From Saccharomyces uvarum (lineage: Eukaryota; Ascomycota; Saccharomycetes; Saccharomycetales; Saccharomycetaceae): a DNA stretch of 64,000 nucleotides. Position 1 is the stretch's first letter, and each line of letters begins with the position of its first letter. Under the pieces are notes generated by a model. The model ran no database searches, had not been told where the DNA came from, and saw nothing but the letters and a program-made list of their open reading frames with translations. The translations under genes were made by a program, and so were the position numbers. Shown here piece after piece: positions 10,231 through 21,604 of the stretch. The stretch lies in NCBI GenBank assembly GCA_947243795.1, contig OX365943.1, positions 310,001 to 374,000 of the forward strand, written 5' to 3'.

Positions 10231-10522
10231 TATTTAGCAGCTAAATAAACATTATGCAACTACGTAGAGTATAACCGACATAAAGTTAAGGTTTTAAGGT
10301 TAAATTACAATTATTCTTCGTTAAGCATCGCATTTATTACTAATGCCCTATATTAACCGGATGCTACAGTTTTTTTTGTTTGCGTTTTGCGTAATACAAA
10401 AACAAACGCGAAAACTGCCCACGTAATAATATGAACCAAATAAGTGTTTTAAGATAAAGATATCATTGTTCAAAACTTAAAGGCTAATTTGCGCTAAACA
10501 AGACCAGTAAATTGAGGACATA

Positions 10523-11284
10523 ATGGACTATAACAATTTTGGAAGTAGTGCGAGTAAAAGATTTCAAGATGATACATTAAATAGAGTTAGAAAAGAGCAT
10601 CAAGAAGCCCTAAAGAAGTTACGTGAAGAGAACTTTAATTCAAACACATCGAATTTAGGAAGTAAGAAGCAATACAAGGCACAAGAAAGAATGAGCCCAC
10701 CTTTACGTAGGCTGTCTCCTGTGAATAACCCAGAAAACAAGAAAATGAGAAGTCCATTAGACGATAAGCTCAGAAGACAATTAAGGGAAGGCAATACACG
10801 ACTACCTCCTCCATCGTTTTCCAGTTATGGGGTACCTTCAAACAACAGTTCCAATCTGGATAGGATAAGAAGAAGAACCAGCTCACCCGTGAGGAGTGAA
10901 CGGTTCACGACGCAAGATGTAATAGATGATCAAAGGTTGGAAATAAAATATCTAGAACGTATTGTACATGATCAAGGCTCAGTCATCGATGACCTAACAT
11001 CAAGGATAACGAGATTAGAATCATTTATGTTGAACCCTGCTTCAGACAGAGAACAAAATAATTTCAATGCTCTCGAACACTCTAACTCATTTTCCGGGTT
11101 TCCTGCAAATAAGATGTATGACTTACAAATGGGTGGACTATATGAAAACGAGATGCCTTATCGAAGGGGTAGCGACAATATCAAAAGAGAAAGACCGAGA
11201 GTTAATCGATCTTCACCAATCCATATTGAAAATGAAAGTACTGAAGATATATTAAAAATTTTATCATCGTCTTTCCATGACTGA
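10523..11284 (+). CDS. SPC29: Spindle pole body component Spc29
   Basis: Essential inner-plaque protein of the spindle pole body that links Spc42 to Spc110 and takes part in satellite formation. The 253-residue product equals the remembered S. cerevisiae length. The N-terminus has a short charged helix (about residues 17-38). The middle is rich in Ser-Pro and Arg-Arg motifs (SPP, SPV, SPL), likely Mps1 or Cdk sites. A predicted coiled coil (about 132-170) carries regular Leu/Ile heptads from [17 protein letters not shown] to [11 protein letters not shown]. It is convergent with RNY1 across a short spacer containing a TA microsatellite. Confidence 0.96.
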   Translation: MDYNNFGSSASKRFQDDTLNRVRKEHQEALKKLREENFNSNTSNLGSKKQYKAQERMSPPLRRLSPVNNPENKKMRSPLDDKLRRQLREGNTRLPPPSFSSYGVPSNNSSNLDRIRRRTSSPVRSERFTTQDVIDDQRLEIKYLERIVHDQGSVIDDLTSRITRLESFMLNPASDREQNNFNALEHSNSFSGFPANKMYDLQMGGLYENEMPYRRGSDNIKRERPRVNRSSPIHIENESTEDILKILSSSFHD

Positions 11285-11416
11285 ATATAATAATTAACTA
11301 AATAATACCAGCATATCATAATCGAAATAATCTTGAACATACACATATATATACATATATATATATATTCACCGTTTTTCCCATATTTATACACTAGCTT
11401 TCTTAATAAAGAACTT

Positions 11417-12721
11417 CTAATTCTTGATGAATTTCAGCTTGTATTCATATTTCATAGAACCCTTTTCATCATTCAATGAAACAGAGCTTTGGCTTCTCCT
11501 CCTTGGGTAATCATTTGAGCCCCAATCGAATTTTCCAGAGTAACCGATATATCCATCTTTTCCTTTTACTAAATTGAAATCAAACTGACCTGCATCCTTG
11601 ACATTTCTGAATTTGCAAACCAATTCATTGGATGAAGATGAAATGACGTCACAAAAACCCTGATTGCTCTTCAAATAATAATTTCCATATGGCGATTTGA
11701 TTAACTCGTAATTTGCAGGTGTGCCTTGACTCATCCAGTGACCATTTTTGATCAAAAAGCCTTGCATTTGATCCCCATTGTTGATATTGGATAAACGAAT
11801 GACACCTCTATAACTTTCTCCCTTATTCGGCCTTCTCCTAAAAGGTGGTACATACCCTTTGGGGAAAAATTTAATAGCATCATTCCTACAATTTGTTCGA
11901 ATCGCAGGCGAATCCATAGGTACAAACATTTCGCTCAAAAGTGAGCCCTTCAAGTGATTGTAATACCATATCTCGTTTAGAGCATTGTGTCTATCACAGC
12001 CTATATGTATTTGTTTATCGTCAAACTCTTTACTTAGAGCAGATTCGATTTGCTCCAGGGAGTAAGTTTTATCAATGCTAGGAACGATATCATTCTTCTC
12101 CAAAATGGCGAATGTGTCCAGTTTTTTGAACAAGTTATAGGTTATTCTAAAATAATCATAAACGGTTCTCTTCTTGTCAATGTTATTAGCTTCCCACTCA
12201 GAATAACACTCTGGTCTAATTGTGCTGATGCACGTGCCATGTTTATTGAACTCGTGTATCCATAACGATTCATGGTTGCCATTATTACTCTTCCAATATA
12301 AATCCAAGTATTCTAATAATTGTTTGCCGGAAATTTGTAAAGATGTGTCGTTATCATTGTTGAATTCCTTTTCATTCAACAGGTAGTAAACATCGTCAAT
12401 TTGTAATGTCCTATTACAAAACTGTTGATAGCCACCGTGACAATTATCTGGCCACAATCCGTGAATTGTAAACGAATCTAGAGGACCTAGTTCGTTTACC
12501 AACTCCGTTTCATTCAAATCGCTTTTGCTTGGAAAGTAATTCCAGAATTGGGTTTGCAAGAATATCCCACCAGGATACTCAAAACAGCATGAGTTATTTA
12601 CAACTGTCTTATTAGAGCATGACAATGGAATATCTATAGGACAATTTGGGTCTATCCCCTTATTTGCACCATTCGAAAAAATCGGTAATCGTAAAAAACT
12701 GTAAAAACTGTTTAGCAACAT
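11417..12721 (-). CDS. RNY1: Vacuolar ribonuclease T2 Rny1
   Basis: Secretory/vacuolar T2-family RNase that is released to the cytosol in oxidative stress, cleaves tRNAs and promotes cell death. The 434-residue protein begins with a hydrophobic signal segment. Both catalytic signatures are intact: CAS1 FTIHGLWPDN (His87) and CAS2 WIHEFNKHGTC (about residues 154-164). Many Cys and several N-glycosylation sequons (NKT, NNS, NET, NRT, NDT) fit a secreted enzyme. The C-terminal extension (about 290-434) is the fungal-specific domain. The frame opens three codons earlier, but only with TTG; the ATG at 12719-12721 gives the remembered S. cerevisiae length. An AGGGG stress-response element lies about 130 bases upstream. 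Confidence 0.96.
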   Translation of the reverse strand: MLLNSFYSFLRLPIFSNGANKGIDPNCPIDIPLSCSNKTVVNNSCCFEYPGGIFLQTQFWNYFPSKSDLNETELVNELGPLDSFTIHGLWPDNCHGGYQQFCNRTLQIDDVYYLLNEKEFNNDNDTSLQISGKQLLEYLDLYWKSNNGNHESLWIHEFNKHGTCISTIRPECYSEWEANNIDKKRTVYDYFRITYNLFKKLDTFAILEKNDIVPSIDKTYSLEQIESALSKEFDDKQIHIGCDRHNALNEIWYYNHLKGSLLSEMFVPMDSPAIRTNCRNDAIKFFPKGYVPPFRRRPNKGESYRGVIRLSNINNGDQMQGFLIKNGHWMSQGTPANYELIKSPYGNYYLKSNQGFCDVISSSSNELVCKFRNVKDAGQFDFNLVKGKDGYIGYSGKFDWGSNDYPRRRSQSSVSLNDEKGSMKYEYKLKFIKN

Positions 12722-13000
12722 TAGCTGCAATAGTATGATGTAATTCTATTGAAATATGATCAAAGCCCCAAATAAATTGGAATATGGTGTTATTGAAAAA
12801 TGAGTTGTTACCATGTTTTTAGATAAGCCTTTACTCATAAGGGCTCCTCCTTAGGGGAAAAGCTCAGATAAGCGCAACGAAAATGTACCGATCGGAATAC
12901 AAAAGAAAAAGTAAAAAATAATGTATACACGATTCAAGCGGAACTTGAGTATTAAACGTGAGTATTTAAGTTGGATGCATGGGTATCTAAAGCTATACAG

Positions 13001-14542
13001 TTACTGTTTCTTTTTGAGCTTTCTTTTGGCGAAATCAAGTACTTGTGAATTACCTTCCTTTGAAATGAAGAATTTCCTCTTTTTGTCGTCTTTCCATAAC
13101 AACACACCAATATCTTGAGCATATTTATTTAGCATACCGTATTCTTGAGTGGTTTCAAAATCGGAGTATAAAGAGCCGTCATATGTCATAACTCTATCTA
13201 GCTCTAGTTGCCATAATCTGATTTGATCTACTACTGTTGGAGGCAGGATTTGTAATGGCTCTTTACAGTTAGGGTCCAGTTCTAATTTTTTCTCTAACTT
13301 TTCCTCAGCCAACCTCCTCATTTGAGGATGAGCATGTGTTTCTAGATATGCAATGATTTGTTCCGCAGTGATACCGTTGGTCAGTGCTCTTCTAATAGAT
13401 TCCCTTGTTATTTGACCCAAAACCATATTAACAAACCTTGCCTTTAAATGAACAAAAAGAGACAAAACAGCAATTTGTAATGGAGAATTAGAATATGAAT
13501 AAATCTTAAAATTTGTTTCTACAATCAATGAACCATCGGGTATATCCTGATTTTTCGAATCAACTTTGTTTAAATCATCGGGTATATTGATATCTGCTGC
13601 AGGCTTGCCATTGTTGCCGTCCTCGTTAACTGAGGGTTCTTCCCTGTTCTGTCTTAATACACTATCCATCGCATTGGAGGCAGATCTAATCGTTTTTGTA
13701 TCGGAAGTTAGCATTAAAGCTAACTTAGTTGGATAAAAAATGGTATCGTTTGAATGCTTCTGGAAAACTAGTCCATAATCTCTCATATCTTGTAACATAA
13801 TCCTCTGTGTTTCACTTAATGCATCGATTTTGTAAGCCTTACCGACTTCTAATGCGCCTAACATGAAAATGAAATGTAACACATCGACTAAATCCATTTT
13901 GGACGTTTCAATCACTTTTAAATACTGTAGTAGTAAAGTCCATAACTGAGAGTTAATTTCTTGTAAAAGAAATTGGAAACCTTCATTAGTGATTTTGAAT
14001 TCACCAGTGGAGTTTATTTCTTCCATAAGTTTACTGTGCTTCAGAAGATTTAATACTTTTTCAGATGGAATTTTAGCTAGTGGAGTACCAACCATGAAAT
14101 GTAATATGGTTTCCCATTTGTTAGCTGAATATTCGTCCAATAGGTTTAAACTAACCACATTATCTTCAACAACAATACCAAACGAATTTTGAACCTCCCC
14201 ACCTGTCAATGCGTTTCTCAGACTGATTTTGAAGGTTGGATTCAGGTTGATCATCAAAGTACCAGAAGACTTGTTTGGTATAAGAAGATGCAAAGACTTC
14301 ATTGATTTGATTGCATCTTGAAATTGCAATTTGCCATTCGAGTTAACCCATTTATCTAAATCTAATAAAGGGACTTCATTTTCATTGAAAACCATTGCCA
14401 TAATAAAAAATTTGGCTAAAGGTGGTAAAATTCTATAGATGGCCAAACATGTAGCTGGTGAAGTGTATAGTCTATTTTGAACTTGCTGGGGAATTTCTTC
14501 CAAATACTGGGTGACCGAATGTTTCAAGGAGTAGTCACTCAT
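13001..14542 (-). CDS. TFB2: TFIIH core subunit Tfb2 (p52)
   Basis: Core subunit of TFIIH, required for RNA polymerase II initiation and nucleotide-excision repair, where p52 anchors and stimulates the Ssl2/XPB ATPase. The 513-residue length equals the remembered S. cerevisiae protein. Family features visible are the helical winged-helix-rich N-terminal two thirds (SLKHSVTQYLEEIPQQVQNRLY at the start, then LPPLAKFFIMAMVF) and the C-terminal part with ITAEQIIAYLETHAHPQM, followed by the Lys-rich Tfb5-binding domain (about 440-513). It is tandem with MEI5 upstream and RNY1 downstream. Confidence 0.97.
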   Translation of the reverse strand: MSDYSLKHSVTQYLEEIPQQVQNRLYTSPATCLAIYRILPPLAKFFIMAMVFNENEVPLLDLDKWVNSNGKLQFQDAIKSMKSLHLLIPNKSSGTLMINLNPTFKISLRNALTGGEVQNSFGIVVEDNVVSLNLLDEYSANKWETILHFMVGTPLAKIPSEKVLNLLKHSKLMEEINSTGEFKITNEGFQFLLQEINSQLWTLLLQYLKVIETSKMDLVDVLHFIFMLGALEVGKAYKIDALSETQRIMLQDMRDYGLVFQKHSNDTIFYPTKLALMLTSDTKTIRSASNAMDSVLRQNREEPSVNEDGNNGKPAADINIPDDLNKVDSKNQDIPDGSLIVETNFKIYSYSNSPLQIAVLSLFVHLKARFVNMVLGQITRESIRRALTNGITAEQIIAYLETHAHPQMRRLAEEKLEKKLELDPNCKEPLQILPPTVVDQIRLWQLELDRVMTYDGSLYSDFETTQEYGMLNKYAQDIGVLLWKDDKKRKFFISKEGNSQVLDFAKRKLKKKQ

Positions 14543-14749
14543 TATCTTCTCTACCTCTTTACTTCTTGGCTTCGATGATAGTCTTCAATGCTAGGGCACT
14601 GATATTGCGCATAGAAAATGAAATTTTCAATTGTGTAAGAGTATGATCTTGCGTAATTTGCGCTAGAGAAAATTTCCCTTCTTTCTTTCAATAACGCGCG
14701 AACCTAAAAAAATGCGTAATGAATGAAATGCTTTCTTGTTCACTTGCCA

Positions 14750-15418
14750 TTATGGGAAGATTAGTTTATAGTCAAGCTTTAATCTATTACATAGTTCTGC
14801 CATATCGAATTCCTTCCCCTCGCTATCAAGTAACACCTTATTTAGTTTTTCCAACTCCACCTCTTTACTCTTTTCCAATTCTTTTAGTTGTTCATTCATT
14901 TGACTTTCCCATTGTTGTTGCTCAACTTCAGAGAGCTGCTTAAAGTCTTCACTATCCCTTACTTCATAGAGCTGGTCTTCCATTCCGTTATCGATCTGGT
15001 ATTCCAGCTTTCTTTTTTTAGCTTCCATTTCTTTTTCCAGAAAATCTTTATAACCGCCCATTCTGTTAATCTTGATTAAGGTTGAGTTCAGGATGAACGA
15101 AAGCTCCATCTCGCAAACTGTCCTCCATTTTTCTATGGATTGTTTATTCTTGGTAATCTTATCCTCGCTGAGGATCTTACAGGCCTGCTGTAAATGGGTA
15201 TTTTCTTGTCTTAAAAGAGTGAGTTGCTTCGTCGATTCCCTATTCCGTATGGCAATTTCCTTCTTGTCTAGATGTTCCTTCAACCCCTTAACGCTCTTCT
15301 TGCTGATCCGATTACCATCATTGCTCTTCTTTTTATGAGAGGAGTCATCGTTGGCTCCTTCATCTTCTTCTTCCACCAAAGTTTTGTCCTTATCTAACCA
15401 ATCTTCCCGACCTTGCAT
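14750..15418 (-). CDS. MEI5: Meiotic recombination mediator Mei5
   Basis: Meiosis-specific partner of Sae3; the complex loads Dmc1 recombinase on RPA-coated single-stranded DNA. The 222-residue product matches the remembered S. cerevisiae length. It is strongly charged, with a Lys/Asp/Glu-rich N-terminus and a long helical, coiled-coil-prone middle (about 45-195, for example VEQQQWESQMNEQLKELEK). The conserved C-terminus, with MAELCNRLKLDYKLIF, resembles the Swi5/Sfr1 partner family. No intron is needed for an intact frame. A URS1 element at 15535-15543 upstream fits Ume6-controlled expression in meiosis only. Confidence 0.95.
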   Translation of the reverse strand: MQGREDWLDKDKTLVEEEDEGANDDSSHKKKSNDGNRISKKSVKGLKEHLDKKEIAIRNRESTKQLTLLRQENTHLQQACKILSEDKITKNKQSIEKWRTVCEMELSFILNSTLIKINRMGGYKDFLEKEMEAKKRKLEYQIDNGMEDQLYEVRDSEDFKQLSEVEQQQWESQMNEQLKELEKSKEVELEKLNKVLLDSEGKEFDMAELCNRLKLDYKLIFP

Positions 15419-15869
15419 TATTACGGAACTGTTGCAGTGAAACTGTTAACCCAGAAAACATGTATAAATATGTGAAGAAGAGAAAGAAACCAGTTTTTGT
15501 TTTCTGTCCTTTTTATACGAGAAATACACTGCTTGGGCGGCTAATCCAATTTCCGCGGCTAGTCTGTCAGCAGAACAACCAACACTTAATATATAGTGAT
15601 CATAAGTATGAAAAAATAATGCATCAAGAAACCTAACTCAATCATCCAATCTTTCAAATCACCTGCCAATCATTAAAAACTATCATCGCGATCTTCTTAG
15701 ATCTTCTTCCGTTCTCATTAGTGGCCAGTTTTAGATGTCACCCGCCTTCTCTGCTTTACCTTTTATCGATGGTGGTAAAAGAAGGTACTACATTTAAAAC
15801 GTATTCTGTAGCTTGTCAAACAATTGCCTTGTCCATTCTTGTTAGATGCCCTCTGAAACGAGCATTAAA
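15419..15869. promoter_or_regulatory. MEI5-VPS30 divergent promoter
   Basis: About 450 bases shared by a meiosis-specific gene and an autophagy/sorting gene. The only clear element is the URS1 at 15535-15543, nearer MEI5. A related CGCGGCTA follows at about 15554. Confidence 0.6.
15535..15543 (+). promoter_or_regulatory. URS1 (Ume6 site) before MEI5
   Basis: GGGCGGCTA contains the GGCGGCTA core of URS1 and lies about 117 bases upstream of the MEI5 start. Ume6 with Rpd3/Sin3 represses through URS1 in vegetative cells, and Ime1 relieves this in meiosis. The motif and position are seen; the regulation is inferred. Confidence 0.7.
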
Positions 15870-17546
15870 ATGAGATGCCAGAACTGCCACCTACCTTTGC
15901 AATTAGACCCGTCTTTGGAAGGTCTTAGCTTGACCCAGCGAAATCTACTACTGTCAAACAATAATATTGCTACTACAACGAATGAAAATGCCATTTACAA
16001 CAAGGAAGGAGATGCTAATGATAACTGCGCATTTCAAATACCAGAGGAGAGACTGAAGCGGTTGGAGGAAATCCAGAACATAAAAGACCTGAGTTTAATC
16101 GATGACAAACTGACTACAGATTCGTTTGTCTTTTTAAACCACGATGATGATAGTAGCGCTTATAACAAGAATGACATTAACAGAAACAGTCAAGGGGATG
16201 ATTCAGACGGTGATAGTGACAAGAATGCCAATAGTGATGCCTCTGGCCGAAACAGCTCTTTTCGAGATCATGAAGAGGAGGAACGCGAAATCATAGATGG
16301 GGATGAAAACCAACAATTACAATTGAACTCTAAGACTTTGTCCACCCAAGTCAACGCAATGACTAACGTTTTCAACATCCTTTCATCTCAAACAAATATA
16401 GACTATCCTGTTTGCCAGGACTGCTGCAATCTGCTGATACATAGGCTGAAAAGTGAATATGATGATGCAATCAAGGAAAGAGACACTTATGCTCAATTTT
16501 TATCCAAGCTAGAAGCTCAAAACAAGGAAATATCAAACAGCATTACTCATAAGCAATACTCCAACAATCTTTTAGAAAACGAAAATTTACAAAAGGAGAA
16601 AAAAGAATTATTAAAGCAATTATTGCGTTTGGAAACGACAGATAATGATTTAGACGAAGAGTTAAGTCATCTGCAAGAAAGGAAAATCCAACTAGAAAAC
16701 GAAAAACTACAAAAATTGAGCGACCAGAACTTAATGGACTTGAACAACATACAGTTCAATAAAAATCTGCAATCGCTCAAGCTACAATACGAATTGTCTC
16801 TAAATCATCTAGACAGATTAAGAAAGATCAACATTTTTAATGCTACTTTCAAAATCTCGCATAGCGGGCCTTTTGCCACTATAAATAGACTGAGACTGGG
16901 CAGTATACCTGAAACAGTGGTGCCTTGGAAGGAAATTAATGCAGCATTAGGCCAATTAATCCTTTTGTTGGCCACTATAAATAAAAATCTAAAGATAAAC
17001 TTATTAGACTATAAGCTACAACCAATGGGTTCATTTTCCAAGATCAAAAAAAGAATAATTAATAACGTTGAAAACAATAATAATACCACCACAAACGGTC
17101 CTGATGGTTGGTTAATTTTACCTGTCTATAACGATGAAAATTTTAACCTGGGGAAAATTTTCCATAAAGAGACGAAGTTCGATAAGTCACTAGAGACAGT
17201 ACTAGAAATAATAATACAAATGACGCAGCAGCTTTCTACAATAGCATCATCATTTTCTTCTCAAACACGTTTATCAAATCAAGACGCCTCTTCATTAAAT
17301 AACAACGGTAACACTAATAATGATCCCTCCATCCTGGAATTGCCCTACATGATGAATAAGGAGAAAATAAATGGGCTATCTGTTAAACTGCATGGCAGCA
17401 ATCCGAATCTTGAGTGGACAACGGCTATGAAATTTTTACTAACAAATATAAAGTGGTTGTTGGCATTTTCTTCCAATTTATTATCTAAGTCAGTGACTTT
17501 AAGCCCCTCGAACAATGATAATGATATCAGCACCACTAGTAGTTAA
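15870..17546 (+). CDS. VPS30: Beclin-1 orthologue Vps30/Atg6
   Basis: Subunit of both Vps34 PI3-kinase complexes: complex I (with Atg14) in autophagy and complex II (with Vps38) in vacuolar protein sorting. From the ATG at 15870 the protein has 558 residues. It starts with a CxxC pair (RCQNCHLPL), then an Asp/Asn/Ser-rich disordered region (about 85-155), a second CxxC (VCQDCC, about 187), a long coiled coil (about 195-320) and the C-terminal BARA/ECD fold. An in-frame ATG at 15846 would add eight residues. Its context is poor (T at -3), while the 15870 ATG has AAA before it and matches the remembered S. cerevisiae start, so 15870 is preferred. Confidence 0.94.
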   Translation: MRCQNCHLPLQLDPSLEGLSLTQRNLLLSNNNIATTTNENAIYNKEGDANDNCAFQIPEERLKRLEEIQNIKDLSLIDDKLTTDSFVFLNHDDDSSAYNKNDINRNSQGDDSDGDSDKNANSDASGRNSSFRDHEEEEREIIDGDENQQLQLNSKTLSTQVNAMTNVFNILSSQTNIDYPVCQDCCNLLIHRLKSEYDDAIKERDTYAQFLSKLEAQNKEISNSITHKQYSNNLLENENLQKEKKELLKQLLRLETTDNDLDEELSHLQERKIQLENEKLQKLSDQNLMDLNNIQFNKNLQSLKLQYELSLNHLDRLRKINIFNATFKISHSGPFATINRLRLGSIPETVVPWKEINAALGQLILLLATINKNLKINLLDYKLQPMGSFSKIKKRIINNVENNNNTTTNGPDGWLILPVYNDENFNLGKIFHKETKFDKSLETVLEIIIQMTQQLSTIASSFSSQTRLSNQDASSLNNNGNTNNDPSILELPYMMNKEKINGLSVKLHGSNPNLEWTTAMKFLLTNIKWLLAFSSNLLSKSVTLSPSNNDNDISTTSS

Positions 17547-18148
17547 ATAGACTAGCATACGTTTTTCACGAAGTGGAGAATAAAGAAAAATAGTGCTAAT
17601 ATTTAAGAGAAACATAACTATTTAAAATTTGATTTTTTTTTGAGTCATAAAACGGTTGTTTTTGCATTTTTTGGGTGCTGTATAATGTACCCCCATAAAC
17701 TTAACTCTTGGCCAAGTTGAAAGATAACAGAACTAAAACCAACAATTGCGGGTGTGATATAACACCAAAAGAATCTGTCAATTGTATAAAAACAACTTTT
17801 CCTTCCGTAACAGAATTTTGTCTACATACTACAATAAATGAGTATGGGTGACCTAAAATAAGCAGTTGACTTCAAGTCTGTTCTGCGTTTTCTTCTCTAT
17901 AAAACAATAAAGGCATTCTTTAAGCGCCAGGCTTCCTTATCTAGGAAACAAAGATAAAACTGAAAACAAAATATAAGAAGAAAAAAAGTAGAATAAAAAA
18001 ACAGGAAAATTATAGGGCCCTGCATCAGGGACTTCAGTGGTAGTAAAAAGTAGATTCAGAAAAAACGAATGCATCGGTGTGCGTTTGCGTAATGTGAATA
18101 AAAAGGGAAAAGTTTCTGTACTCATGTTCCTCCCCTTTCTTTTTCTTA
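17547..18148. other. VPS30-DBP1 convergent spacer
   Basis: About 600 bases between two 3' ends, long for a convergent yeast spacer. It has poly-T/A tracts, including the T run at about 17631-17641. An ATG-started 62-codon frame runs on the minus strand (17937-18125), with a hydrophobic C-terminal half. S. cerevisiae has a small annotated ORF in roughly this place (YPL119C-A, from memory), but I cannot show they correspond, so no gene is called. Confidence 0.4.
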
Positions 18149-20005
18149 TTACCACCAAGAAGCATTGCTACCCCCAAAGCCACTGTTTTCATTATCGTTT
18201 CTAAACCCTCCCCCGTTGCTGGAACCCCAGTTTGATGTTCCAGTATTTCTTGGCCTTGTACTTCCAAAGGAACCATTGCCCCCATGCTTACGATAATCTC
18301 TTGAATTGTTGTTGCGGTTATTGAAGAAGCCTCCGCCGCCTCCACCTCTACTTTTACCGCCTCTTGGATTCTGCCTTGAAATATCATTTAAAAATGCTGG
18401 CACTTCTTGGTTCGCTTCATTTAATATTTCGATCAGACCTTTTACAATATTCTGGTTATTGCTATTAAAGAATGAAGTAGCAACACCGGTGTTACCAGCA
18501 CGACCGGTTCTACCAATTCTATGGACATAATCATCAATATCAGAAGGCAAGTCATAATTAATGACGTGGGTGACGTTCGGAATATCTAAACCTCTTGCCG
18601 CCACGGCGGTTGCGACTAAAATATCCGCCACGTTAGATTTGAAGGCAGATAAGGCACGCTCACGTTCAGCTTGTGTACGATCACCGTGAATAGCTGTAGC
18701 TCTGAAATTTTGCATGATCAAAAAATCAGTCAACTGATCAGCCATTCTCTTAGTCTCGACAAAAATTAATGTTAAACCCTCATGCTCTGCAGATAGCAAA
18801 TCCAGTAAAGCAGATTTTTTATCCATATCATCAACATATAATATCCTCTGTGTGATATTTTCTGAAGTGGAGCCAACTCTTCCTACAGACAAAAAGATGT
18901 AATTATCTAGGAAATCACGGGCCAGATGTTGAATATCCACTGGGAATGTGGCAGAAAACATCAAGGTTTGTCTGTTACCTACAGAAGGCATATCACATTC
19001 TTCAACGATATGACGGATTTGAGGTTCGAACCCCATATCTAACATCCTATCAGCTTCATCTAAGACGAGGTACTTGATATTGGCTAAAGAAATTTTTCCA
19101 CGTTCCAATAAGTCATTCAACCGCCCTGGAGTAGCGACCAGTAAGTCGCAACCGCGGTCGACCTCTCTCATTTGGTTACCAATTGGCGCACCACCATAAA
19201 CAACACATGGCCTAACCCATGATCTGTAAGTGAATTTTCTAGCCTCTTCAAAAATTTGAGTTGCTAATTCTCTGGTTGGCGCAAGAACTAGAGCGGATGG
19301 GTATCCCTTTCTGGAATAAAAGCTTTGTGCCTTTTCAGGCGCCGGGGAAGGTCCTGACTGAAACAATTCCGTGAAGACGGGAAACAAAAATCCGCCGGTC
19401 TTACCTGAACCAGTTTGGGCGCAGGCCATCAAATCCCTGTTATTAGTAACAATGGGAACGGAGTATTTTTGCACTGGGGTAGGCTTATTAAACCCAGCAA
19501 GTTTAATATTTTCTAGTAGCAATGCATCCAGAGGTGGAGAATCAAACTCTAATAGCGGTTCTGGAACATCTTTACCGGATGCCTCTACAGGGATATCGTC
19601 GTAATTATCGAACTTAATACCAGATGAGTGGTAATCGGGATCTTCGTGTACACCAAATAGTTCAGCCTCCAACCTTGCGTTCTTCGGTCCGGGCACATGT
19701 TTTCCGTTCACCCATCTGCTTCCTGATGACTTGAAGCTTGAACTGCCTCCGCGGTTATAATTCGATCCTCCAATGTTTCCTTTAGAAAAACCAAAAAAGC
19801 CGTCATTATCGCCGGACTGCTTGCTGGAACGACTAAAGAATCCTCCACCTGAACCCCTGTCATCCCTTGGAGGGCCGGTTCTCCTAAATGCTGGTTTACC
19901 ACTGCCTCTTAAATGTGGTGGGACATACGAAGGTTTGCCGCCATCGTTACCATTTTCTTTGTCGTTAATGCTTAAATTAGCCACTTTCTGGGACAAATCA
20001 CTCAT
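18149..20005 (-). CDS. DBP1: DEAD-box RNA helicase Dbp1
   Basis: ATP-dependent RNA helicase, paralogue of Ded1, acting in translation initiation (mRNA scanning) in the cytoplasm and prominent in meiosis and stress. The 618-residue protein has the full helicase core: Q motif at PTPVQKYS (about 175-182), motif I AQTGSGKT (196-203), PTRELA (243-248), DEAD (316-319), SAT (351-353) and HRIGRTGR (about 500). The N-terminus carries the YVPPHLR eIF4E/Ded1-type motif. Both ends are Gly/Asn/Arg-rich, ending in the Ded1-family NASWW. The ATG at 20003-20005 was chosen because the frame upstream offers only TTG. Distinguishing Dbp1 from Ded1 rests on synteny with VPS30 and MRP51. Confidence 0.95.
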   Translation of the reverse strand: MSDLSQKVANLSINDKENGNDGGKPSYVPPHLRGSGKPAFRRTGPPRDDRGSGGGFFSRSSKQSGDNDGFFGFSKGNIGGSNYNRGGSSSFKSSGSRWVNGKHVPGPKNARLEAELFGVHEDPDYHSSGIKFDNYDDIPVEASGKDVPEPLLEFDSPPLDALLLENIKLAGFNKPTPVQKYSVPIVTNNRDLMACAQTGSGKTGGFLFPVFTELFQSGPSPAPEKAQSFYSRKGYPSALVLAPTRELATQIFEEARKFTYRSWVRPCVVYGGAPIGNQMREVDRGCDLLVATPGRLNDLLERGKISLANIKYLVLDEADRMLDMGFEPQIRHIVEECDMPSVGNRQTLMFSATFPVDIQHLARDFLDNYIFLSVGRVGSTSENITQRILYVDDMDKKSALLDLLSAEHEGLTLIFVETKRMADQLTDFLIMQNFRATAIHGDRTQAERERALSAFKSNVADILVATAVAARGLDIPNVTHVINYDLPSDIDDYVHRIGRTGRAGNTGVATSFFNSNNQNIVKGLIEILNEANQEVPAFLNDISRQNPRGGKSRGGGGGGFFNNRNNNSRDYRKHGGNGSFGSTRPRNTGTSNWGSSNGGGFRNDNENSGFGGSNASWW

Positions 20006-21397
<1,392 letters not shown>

Positions 21398-21604
21398 AAA
21401 TTTTTGTGAACGTTTAATGTATATTCAGAGAGACATGTAAATATAGAAAAGAAATGAAGACAAAAAAAAGTTTACGAAGAAAGGCTAGTAAAAACAAAAT
21501 TAACTTATCTTTAATCACTTGAATAAATACTTTATTTCCCATTTATTATGGTTACTGTTGTTATAGTTATTATTTGACTATTTGATTTATACTGTGACAC
21601 TTTA

